From: Cytauxzoon felis
Lineage: Eukaryota > Apicomplexa > Aconoidasida > Piroplasmida > Theileriidae
Length of the DNA stretch: 27,219 bases
NCBI GenBank assembly: GCA_020283715.1
Contig: JAIQCW010000109.1
Coordinates: 1-27,219 of the forward strand
Direction: 5' to 3'
The notes under the pieces were generated by a model. That model did not search any database and was not told the DNA's origin. It worked only from the letters and a program-made list of their open reading frames with translations. Shown piece after piece: positions 9,303-17,589 of the stretch. The position numbers were made by a program, and so were the translations under genes. Each line of letters starts with the position of its first letter. Within the stretch, counting starts at the first letter, position 1.

Positions 9303-9546
9303 TTTCGATATAAAACATTATATTAGATTGAAATTATAGGATGCTAATACAAATTTATTCACAGTATTAACTCATTACATATAATGTCAAGCCTGATGGG
9401 GAAAGATAATAAATGTGTATAACCTATATATAATAATAATGGAATAGGAGGATTTTTATTAGATAAATAATTAATTGTATATTTTCGATGAATTAGACTT
9501 TTATTTTTATTAAAAAATTGATTATATAAATTATTATTTAGTCAAA
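9303..9546. promoter_or_regulatory. Shared divergent promoter region, V-ATPase E / Sec61 alpha
   Basis: Only about 244 bp separate the two inferred start codons, which point away from each other. The sequence is AT-rich with poly-A/T runs (for example 9490-9540). No known motif is recognised. The role is inferred from position. Confidence 0.45.
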
Positions 9547-11969
9547 ATGGGTAAAGGATGTATGTTTATTATAAAATTTATATAATATATTACCATTTTT
9601 AGTTCGTGTATTAAATTTAATTAAACCTATTATGCCTCTTTTACCTGAAGTACAGACACCAACCAGGAAGGTAATTTATTTAATTTTTTTGTAACCCCCC
9701 AAATATAATTATTATCTTAGGTTATGTTCAAAGAAATGGTTATGTGGACTGGAATGTCTTTATTCATATTTCTGGTATGCTGTCAAATACCCATTTATGG
9801 CGCTGTAACAAATAAATCATCGGATCCATTTTATTGGATGAGAGTTATATTAGCCTCTAATCGTGGAACACTCATGGAATTAGGAATCTCTCCAATTGTT
9901 ACCTCCTCCATGGTAATGCAGTTACTTGCCGGCTCAAAAATCATCGATGTCGACCAATCACTCAAAGAAGATCGCGAATTATACCAAGCTGCCGAAAAAC
10001 GTACGTCCAACATCATATACTCATTATATATATAATTTTCCCATTCACCTGAGGTTATAACCTTGTATTCCACTCGCCGTGGTGGCCTCTTCTATTTACT
10101 TCCCCTTCCAGCTCCCATAGATCGCTTCCAGGTGTATTTTGTCTACTTTACACTTGTCTATTTTGATGTCTAATTTTTTACGGAAATCCCACATTTTGAA
10201 ATATACAAATGAAGATTGTGGGATGATTATTAGATGAAATATAAATGTCAATACTTCATTGAAAAGGAATTTGATGATTCTATTGAGTTGAAGAAGCATC
10301 ACTTCATTCCAATTTATATTCATTGAGATGTCACCACAAGCATGAATTTCATCACTTTATCCTTATCTCGACGAGATTAGAATTATAACCTCAAGTGGAA
10401 CCCGCAGCTGATCTCAGGGAAGCGAAGGGGGAAGTAAAAGGAAGAGCTGACGGCAGGACGAAGGGAGTTGGATTGGACCTAGGTGGGAAGACCTCAGGTC
10501 TAGGATGAAGAGAGTTGTAAGGCAATGATTGTGTTTATATAATATATATATATAATTATAGTTTTGGGTTTATTGGTGACATTGGGTGAGGCCGTAGCTT
10601 ATGTAGTTAGTGGTATGTATGGTGATGTATCGGAGATTGGTGTAGTAAAATCGATATTGATTATAGTTCAATTATTTATGGCTGGTGTAGTAGTAATATT
10701 ATTTGATGAGATGTTACAAAAAGGTTATGGTTTAGGATCTGGTATATCATTATTTATAGCAACTAATATATGTGAGACTATATTATGGAAAGCATTTAGT
10801 CCTACAACAATTAGTACTGATAAGGGTACTGAATTTGAGGGTGCATTAATATCATTATTTTATTGTTTTTTTACAAGGGATAATAAATTATCAGCATTTC
10901 GTGAAGCATTTTATAGAAATCATGCACCAAATGTAACAAATTTATTAGCAACAGCACTTATATTTATAATTGTTATATATCTACAAGGATTTCGTGTAGA
11001 TTTATCAGTTAAATATCAAAATATGCGTGGTCAACGTGGTGTATATCCAATTAAATTATTTTATACATCAAATATACCAATTATATTACAAACTGCTCTT
11101 GTTTCTAACCTTTATTTCTTTTCACAATTAATATATAGAAGATATAGAAATAATATATTAGCTAATCTACTTGGACAATGGCAAGAAACTGATCATGGTA
11201 CATCTATACCTATTGGTGGATTAGCATATTATATATCACCACCATTATCATTCAATGATATTATTGATGATCCTATACATACACTCATATATATCACATT
11301 TGTACTCATCTCATGTGCACTCTTCTCTAAAACATGGATCGAAATCTCCGGATCTTCTGCTAAAGATGTCGCTAAACAACTCAGAGATCAAAGAATCGGA
11401 ATGGTCGGACATAGAGATTCACCACCCTCACTCACCAAAGTCTTCAGCAGGTTTGTATACATTTATATATCCAATTATATTCCACCTGAGGTTACAACAA
11501 CTGTTCCACTCGCCGTGGCGGCCTCTCCGCCCGAGGTCTATCCTGCCGTCAGCTCTTTTAATTACCTATCTCTAAAGAGTATAGCCACTCCCGGAGATCG
11601 TGGCGGTGAGGAAGTTAGTGATGTAACCTCAAGTGGAATACCCGCAGCTGATCTCAGGGAAGCGGAGGGGGAAATAAATGAAGAAGCTGTCTGCAAGACG
11701 AAGAGAATTGGATTGGACCTCAAGTGGAATATGATTTATTATTGAATACATTTTATAAATATTTGATATTTAAATATAATTATTACAGATATGTTCCGAC
11801 AGCGGCTGCTTTTGGTGGTATGTGTATAGGTGCATTAACTATTTTGGCTGATTTTCTGGGTGCTTTGGGTAGTGGCACTGGTATATTATTGGCTGTTACT
11901 ATAATATATCAATATTATGAGGTTATGTTGAAGGAGCAAGAACGTTCAGGGTCATTATTATATGCTTAA
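9547..11969 (+). CDS. SEC61A: Protein translocation channel subunit Sec61 alpha (five exons)
   Basis: Pore subunit of the ER translocon, which moves signal-peptide proteins into the ER and releases membrane helices. Exons 9547-9550, 9603-9670, 9721-10000, 10562-11450 and 11789-11969 join in frame to give 473 residues, against ~475 in most eukaryotes. Diagnostic stretches are [17 protein letters not shown] at the start, [18 protein letters not shown] (~172-189), [34 protein letters not shown], and [10 protein letters not shown] across the last junction, then [20 protein letters not shown]. All ten membrane helices appear present. Introns 1 and 2 are 52 and 50 nt. Introns 3 (561 nt) and 4 (338 nt) are swollen by repeat elements. 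Intron 4 stays open in frame for about 98 codons, so an unspliced message would replace the C-terminal part, including the last membrane helix, with repeat-encoded sequence. Confidence 0.96.
10041..10503 (-). mobile_element. Full foldback element, copy 3, in Sec61 alpha intron 3
   Basis: Inverted relative to copies 1 and 2. The left arm (10041-10132) is a variant with CCAGCTCCCATAGATCGC. The core (10133-10388) ends TATCTCGACGAGATTAGAAT, the mirror of the core start in copies 1 and 2. The right arm (10389-10503) has ACCTCAAGTGG, AGCTGATCTCAGGGAAGCG, GACGGCAGGACG and GGATTGGACCT. The element starts 40 nt after the splice donor and ends 58 nt before the acceptor, so removing it leaves an intron of ~98 nt. 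Confidence 0.85.
11481..11730 (+). repeat. Mosaic repeat in Sec61 alpha intron 4
   Basis: Contains CCACCTGAGGT, CCACTCGCCGTGG and CTGCCGTCAGC boundary words, TTACCTATCTCTAAAGAG, the CCACTCCCGGAGATCGTGG hairpin, and an arm with GCTGATCTCAGGGAAGCGG and GTCTGCAAGACG. The palindromic CCATCATGGG word is missing (internal deletion near 11615). The repeat starts 30 nt after the donor and ends 58 nt before the acceptor. Confidence 0.85.
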
Positions 11970-12012
11970 ACTTGAATATAATTATAGATTTATAATATAT
12001 GTTAGTATATGT

Positions 12013-12772
12013 TTACTCCTCATTAAATTTAAATAATTTATCATCTGTTATCCGTAATGTATTTATAATGTGTTGAAATATATTCTTTTGTTCATCATTC
12101 AAATCATTAGATAATCCTGATGGATAGTTGTACGTTATCATAAATTCACTCTTGTATTCTATATAGTATGATTATTGATGATTATTGATGAATACAAACT
12201 TGGTAGTCTTATATTGTACATGAAGATATTTATATTCGTCCATGAATCCAAATGTTTAAATTTACTCTTTGATACTTCCATAGTACCAGTTATGAATACA
12301 CCTTTACATGGCGACGGTAGACTATAATATTGATGATGAATTATTGCAAGTAAAATCATACCCAACGTTTATATCATTGAAATTTGTGCATGAATGAATT
12401 AGGGTATTCCTGGATTCGTTGCAATTTGATAAATCTTCAAATAGAAATCTACATTGGTGTTTGTATAATGTGTAACTGCATCATTCAATTAAATATACCT
12501 TCCTATATCAAAATCTGATACATTTTGTAAATATTCCAAAATTTCAAATGATAAAACTACATCTGACTTGGAATAGACTTCATTCCTGGATATATTGACG
12601 TTATCATCTAAATGTCTAACAAATACTTCTTGATTGTCTGGCACAGGTAAATAATCACTGTAAATTAAGGCTTATATACACATTAAGATGAAATTTTTTA
12701 CCTTAAATCCATAAAATTCTCGGGAATTTGACATGTTATAGCTCCGCCATATAAATTTACATTTTTTAACAT
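12013..12772 (-). CDS. Mog1/RANGRF-like Ran-binding protein (five exons)
   Basis: Mog1 proteins bind Ran and promote nucleotide release, acting in nuclear transport. Exons on the minus strand are 12772-12702, 12657-12499, 12475-12362, 12321-12200 and 12158-12013. They join in frame to give 203 residues. The family signature is clear: LYGGAITCQIPENFMDLSD then VPDNQEVFV (~29-37), FEDLSNCNES in the middle, KGVFITGTMEVSK, and a C-terminal IRLPKYKSEFMITYN strand. Length fits Mog1 (about 190-220). Introns are 44, 23, 40 and 41 nt. The 23-nt intron is the least certain, but it is the only choice found that keeps both frame and homology. The gene starts 105 bp from Spc25, divergently. Confidence 0.85.
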
Positions 12773-12877
12773 TATGTATATAATGTCATTACACATACTC
12801 TATATAACGTGATATACATTCATTCAAATGTCAATTTTATAAATTTTAATTATCAATACCTCTTTTTTAATTATAGG
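12773..12877. promoter_or_regulatory. Short divergent promoter region, Mog1-like / Spc25-like
   Basis: Only 105 bp lie between the two start codons of divergent genes. It is AT-rich with a poly-T stretch near 12862-12868. No recognised motif; function inferred from position. Confidence 0.4.
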
Positions 12878-13803
12878 ATGAATCCATCAGACTTAGATGC
12901 CAAGGGGATTGATAATAGACATCTAGACACAAGGATATTGTTGAAATTTATAAATAATAAAGATGATTATATTAAAAGCATCAAGTTAAATGATAGTAAT
13001 TTTAATAATTTGAGATCAAATGTTCAAATTTTAAAGGATAAATATCAACATCTTATCGCAACTACATTAGGTATGTCTATTCATTTGTGTCTATCAATTA
13101 CATTCTAGAAAAGAATAATAATGTTAAAGCAGAAATTGAAAACATAAGGGATTTAACTAATGATCTTAAAAAAGGTTCGATTTTTTTTTAGAGAAATCAT
13201 TGTTTTTGTTTTAGAATTCGAAACTAATGATATAGCTAAAGAAGAATTATCGGATAATTTGGGTGATTTTACAGCTGAAATTGATGAATTAAAGAACAAA
13301 TTGTATGTATTAAGGCAGGATAGAACGTACATTCAATCTTTAATTGACAAGAAGACACAAGGTGATTTTATTTATTGGATTTATTAAATTTATAACTTCA
13401 ATATAGAATTAGAATCAAATCATGAAGCTGTGGATGTTTATCAGAAGAAATTATTACAATTGGAGAAGGTTTTAGGTTTAAAATTTATTAATGAAGGTAT
13501 ATAGTTGTAGATATTACTATTTCATTGTAATTAATAGATGGATCTTTAAAAATGATCTTTACAAACTTGAGTATAACTGATCCACATAAAAAATGTTCAT
13601 TTACCATTAAACTCACTAATGATCGTTATACAGGTATGTTGAAATTAATGGAATTAGATTAATTTTATATTAAATTTACTATAGGAATTAATTGTGATCC
13701 TCCTATTAAACAATTCGATTCACTTATTTGTGATTTAAACAATCGACTTGAATTTGGATTATTTCTATGTTACATGAGAAAAGCATTCAAGAATGTCATT
13801 TAA
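12878..13803 (+). CDS. Kinetochore protein Spc25-like (six exons)
   Basis: Spc25 is a subunit of the Ndc80 complex, which ties kinetochores to spindle microtubules. Exons 12878-13070, 13109-13174, 13215-13361, 13407-13496, 13538-13633 and 13685-13803 join to 236 residues. All five introns (38-51 nt) are phase 1 with GT..AG ends. Residues ~30-155 are charged and helical, consistent with the long coiled coil. The C-terminal ~70 residues show the Spc25 globular pattern: LKMIFTNLSITDPHKKCSFTI, then YTGINCDPPIK, LICDLNNRLEFGLFLCYMRK. Length matches Spc25 of other eukaryotes (~220-235). Identification rests on this C-terminal pattern and overall layout, so is good but not certain. An in-frame ATG exists upstream at 12809, but it adds no typical sequence. 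Confidence 0.8.
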
Positions 13804-13806
13804 CTT

Positions 13807-13952
13807 ATGAAAAATATTAATTTTGAGGTAATTATTGTACGATACTCTTATTCACGTAGTCTTTAATTGATTTCCCACATTATGTGGTATGTCTATCGGG
13901 TTTTATGAGGCAAATGATATTTTTCAATGAAGAATATGATCCTTTTCATTAA
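13807..13952 (+). CDS. Possible tiny two-exon gene
   Basis: An ATG only 3 nt after the Spc25-like stop opens a 7-codon exon (13807-13827). With a 32-nt GT..AG intron (13828-13859) it continues for 30 more codons to a stop at 13950-13952. The 37 residues include FPHYVVCLSGFMRQM and end EEYDPFH. That looks protein-like for a region this AT-rich, but I recognise no family. The tiny gap to Spc25 is odd for a separate gene. It could be an exon of a larger, unseen gene or chance. Confidence 0.25.
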
Positions 13953-15506
13953 GTACTCGTAAAATACTAGTTTAAATATAATTATACATTAAATTACACT
14001 ACTAAATGTTAATTTGTTGATTAATATATATAATATATACTATATATATACTAACATGAATTGAAGTATAGAACCTATTAGGATAGTAGTAGATTTATAC
14101 AGATAATTACATTTCATAAAATTATTGAGATAATATATAAAGATTGTAAATGATTAAGAGAAGATAATTATTGTATTTAATTCAATTAATATGTATATTA
14201 CTAAAGCACTGGACCTCAAGTGGAGTACCCGTAGCTGATCTCAGGGAAGCGGAGGGGGAAGTAATTAGAAGAGCTGTCTGCAAGACGACCTCAGGTGGAA
14301 GGCGACTGGAAGACAAGGAGAGGACGACTGGAAAGCATGTGTAATGGACTGTAAAATCAACTGGAATGACGTGTTGAAGATAATGTATTAATAATATATA
14401 ATGAATTATTCAATTAAATTAAAATACAATGCCTTGGGGCATTTAAATACTGCATTAAGATGGGATTTATGATTAAAACTACATTTTATTAAATTAGGGA
14501 TGATGTATCATGATGTGTGAAAGGTTGAGGAGAAATGGGAAGTATTTCTATCAAATATTGTAGAATACTCACAAAAGTATTTTACAAAATAAATTCAAAT
14601 CTTGATATATACAACTTTATACTGTACACTGTTACACTATAGTCTTTAAGTAATTGAAATAATATTAATAATTTCATAATGTAAATGTCTAGCGTGTGTG
14701 GCAACAATCCCCCCATAATTATGTATTATATGGGATTTTGAGTTTTAAATAAATGGCCTATGACAACATTATGAATGTTGAATATTATTAAAAACAACAT
14801 CATGTGATGTTATATATAACCGTTATAGTGTGTATATTACCTGATTATAGTGAGCTTTAATATGTTATAGTGGGTCGTACAAATGAGCTATAAAATTATA
14901 AATGGGGTCTTATTCCGTAAAAATATGAAATTTAACTACTATTTTAACGACAATGTACTTATATTATGATCAGTAGAGTATGAATATCGGCTGATAAAGA
15001 CAGTACTCAATGAAGACAATGAATATACATCTAAGCTAGTGTTGTATATAGCTATTAATATCACAGTTGTAGTACACTAGGCATATAGCTATCACCGCTA
15101 GTGTATAATTGAACAATTTATAAACACTTTATAATGTATTAATTAATAACTATTAATAAATTCTTTGGAAGCTACTGTTATAACTTTAAAAATAATTTAA
15201 ATAATAATATAAAATTTGGTATAAACTGTATAATTTGTACTAGAATGTGCAGCGAGGTTTAGATGATGGAAGTGTTGTATAAGATGTATAGGAATGATCT
15301 AATCATCTACATTATGGTACACATTTATTATATTGTCATGTAATTTAGTATAATTTGATGGTATAATTTATAAAAATTGCTACAATGGTTAGCTTTTATG
15401 GATTAATTTGATATTATTTTATTATCATTCCCCATAGCTATCATTCTTTACTAAAGATTGTAATAATTCCATATAGGTAAAATAAATTTTCGTCAAATGG
15501 CATTCT
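13953..15506. other. Gene-poor AT-rich region
   Basis: About 1.55 kb without a convincing reading frame on either strand. It holds one solo repeat arm (14211-14330), a few weak hairpins (for example AACATCA-TG-TGATGTT near 14790-14806) and an imperfect direct repeat of ATATAGCTAT near 15044 and 15078. No tRNA or rRNA was recognised. The right end should hold the promoter of the FAINT gene at 15507. Confidence 0.6.
14211..14330 (+). repeat. Mosaic repeat fragment, single arm
   Basis: Contains ACCTCAAGTGG, AGCTGATCTCAGGGAAGCG, GGGGGAAGTAATTAGAAG, GTCTGCAAGACG and ACCTCAGGTGG in plus orientation. The palindromic module and the core are absent. It is an isolated GC-richer island in very AT-rich DNA. 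Confidence 0.85.
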
Positions 15507-16277
15507 ATGATGCTTTGTATATTATTTATTTCAGTAATTAAAATTTTAGTTGATTGTAATGAAGTATTGAGATTGGATATATGTGATTGTGATGAGTATC
15601 AAGTATATGACTATACATTATATAAGCAATATTATGTATATAGAAGGATACCTAGAGATGGTAGATTGGAATTATATGAAGCATCATATTTGATATGGAC
15701 AAATGGTATAGATGATAAAGAATGTGGTATAATATTATCAGATGTAGATTATACAGGTATATCATTAATACAAATTATTATGAGTGGTGATGATAATGAA
15801 TTAAGAAATATATATTATGAAAAGATAAATAATAAATGGATAAATATAGATAATATACGTTATAGATATAAATTTATATTATCATCAACTAGGATGAAGA
15901 AGATTATAATTGATATAAATTTATTAAAAAATGATAATAATATGGTAATAGAATATAATAATAATAATTATTATAAATTTATACCACAGGATAATAAATT
16001 TATAATAGATATTAAAGATAATAATCAATTATTATATAAAATTAATATAAATCAACAAGAAAAATGTGAATATATAAATTGTTATTATATTAATAATAAA
16101 TTATATAAATTAAATATTAAAATATCATCACCATATTATATATTTACTATTAATTGTTTAAAGAATCTTAATACTTGGATCTGTGATGACCCTACTTATC
16201 ATTATGTATTTATTGGTAATGGATTTGTACCATATAATCTTACCCTTGTCATTTTAATTTTTATCTTTACTATATAA
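15507..16277 (+). CDS. Short secreted FAINT-like protein with hydrophobic C-terminal tail
   Basis: A 256-residue single-exon frame. Residues ~2-16 form a signal peptide (MLCILFISVIKILVDC). One full FAINT-like unit follows, with the W-x8-C signature at W64/C73 (IWTNGIDDKEC), then a second Asn/Ile-rich unit at about 130-205 in which the tryptophan is lost. The C-terminus is a run of hydrophobic residues (YNLTLVILIFIFTI) ending at the stop, as in a GPI-anchor signal or short membrane anchor. That would differ from the soluble-looking FAINT proteins to the right. Two adjacent ATGs start the frame and either would give the same signal peptide. Confidence 0.75.
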   Translation: MMLCILFISVIKILVDCNEVLRLDICDCDEYQVYDYTLYKQYYVYRRIPRDGRLELYEASYLIWTNGIDDKECGIILSDVDYTGISLIQIIMSGDDNELRNIYYEKINNKWINIDNIRYRYKFILSSTRMKKIIIDINLLKNDNNMVIEYNNNNYYKFIPQDNKFIIDIKDNNQLLYKININQQEKCEYINCYYINNKLYKLNIKISSPYYIFTINCLKNLNTWICDDPTYHYVFIGNGFVPYNLTLVILIFIFTI

Positions 16278-16486
16278 TTATTTAATTTAATATTATATTC
16301 ATTTACACATTTACTTAATTTATATGTCTTTTATATATATATACACTCTTATTGACATTTATATCATCTAATTTCATATGACATTTATAGCAGTAGGGAT
16401 AGATGTTATTGTAGATGATTTACCCATCTATAAAACAGTCTAAAAATTTTAATTTAAACAGAGATTGGATAATTTATTAATGTCTT

Positions 16487-16756
16487 CTATACATGCATTT
16501 GATTTTTTATGTTTTCAATAAAATTTAGGATATTAATTAAAATTTCAATATTGACATGAAGATCAGTCATTGGACTAGTATACCCTTCAAAATCGCAAAT
16601 GTAATATAGATTAATAATAATATTATTATATCCTTGGCCATATTGACGCCAACATCGCAAATATTCATTTACACAAAAATTGCCATAGACATACTCATAC
16701 CCATACTCCACAATGCAGATATTAATATAGTTGTACTCAATTAAGGTATGATACGA
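16487..16756 (-). CDS. Uncertain exon(s) of an unidentified minus-strand gene
   Basis: On the minus strand an acceptor-like CAG at 16757-16759 is followed by an open frame of about 89 codons to a stop at 16487-16489. It includes EYVYGNFCVNEYLRCWRQYGQ with two Cys spaced by six residues. No clear start exon was found. The region upstream is occupied by a mosaic repeat (16771-16950), which would then lie in an intron. The sequence looks less biased than random AT-rich DNA, but I recognise no family. Alternative splicing into other frames is possible, including one giving a short hydrophobic peptide. Confidence 0.3.
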   Translation of the reverse strand, partial: SYHTLIEYNYINICIVEYGYEYVYGNFCVNEYLRCWRQYGQGYNNIIINLYYICDFEGYTSPMTDLHVNIEILINILNFIENIKNQMHV

Positions 16757-16770
16757 CTGTATTTGCCACT

Positions 16771-16950
16771 AGGCGTTCCACTCGAGGTCCTGCCGTCAGC
16801 TCTTCCAATTACCTATCCCTGAAGGGTAGAGCCACTCCCGGAGATCGTGGCGAAGAGAAGGTAGGGATTGGACCTCAAGTGGAGAACCCGCAGCCGACAC
16901 ATGGTAGGCGGAGGGGGAAGTAAATAGAAGAGCTGACGGCAGGATGAAGG
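16771..16950 (+). repeat. Mosaic repeat, palindromic module plus arm, internally deleted
   Basis: CCACTCGAGG and CTGCCGTCAGCT are followed by TTACCTATCCCTGAAGGG (hairpin CCCT-GA-AGGG) and CCACTCCCGGAGATCGTGG. Next come ACCTCAAGTGG and a degraded arm (CCGACACATGGTAGGCGG in place of the usual GCTGATCTCAGGGAAGCGG), then GGGGGAAGTAAATAG and GACGGCAGGATG. The CCATCATGGG palindrome is missing. Confidence 0.85.
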
Positions 16951-17589
16951 AGATGTTGGAGATGAAGTTAATACTAGGAAAGAAAAGTCATTTACTCTAA
17001 TGATATCATGTATAAAGGAAGACAATGAATGACGTATGTTAAATGTATGATGTTGAATTGATGTTATGTTTAATCACATGTAGAATATCGATTATAGTAG
17101 AAGGATAGGACCAACTGGTGTATAACATCTTAGTAACAGATTCTATTATATATGTAATGATGAATTTATGTCAATATTATTGAGAAGATTGATTTTTTCT
17201 AGCACGTATTAAATGTTGGTAAAAAAATATGTCTAAAATTTAAAATCTATTATATGGTTGTTAAATTCTTTAGAATTTGATATAAATATATTATATATAA
17301 TAATAGAACTGTGCAATGGTTGCTATACAGGTGCTTCAATTGGCAGCTAGTTTGATGAATGTGTAAATACTAATTCCCCATAGATCCATATGAATGGTTA
17401 TGTTTTAATTTGTTTTAATGTGTATATTTGTATTAATTTTAATGTGAGTATCCTATATTAATTGAATAATTGATTAATTATTGGGTTTTTTATTTTAATT
17501 TTATTTTTTAGTAAGAAACTCCACGTTGGTGTGTATGGTAATATATATGACACATTTAAATTATCATATAGTACATATTTATATATAAA
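16951..17589. other. Spacer upstream of the p67-like gene
   Basis: AT-rich sequence with no convincing complete gene. It may hold a first exon of the uncertain minus-strand gene and, to the right, the promoter of the gene at 17590. Runs of T and A near 17480-17510 are the only visible feature. Confidence 0.5.

Noticed and set aside
10001..10561. Idea that the repeats are introners, creating introns with their own splice sites
   Set aside because: In Sec61 alpha introns 3 and 4 and in the V-ATPase E intron the repeat edges lie 30 to about 280 nt from the splice sites. Removing them leaves introns of near-normal size in Sec61. Insertion into existing introns is simpler.
13953..15506. tRNA or structural RNA gene in the long gene-free stretch
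   Set aside because: No cloverleaf, T-loop-like sequence or GC-rich stem was found. Only weak AT-rich hairpins are present.
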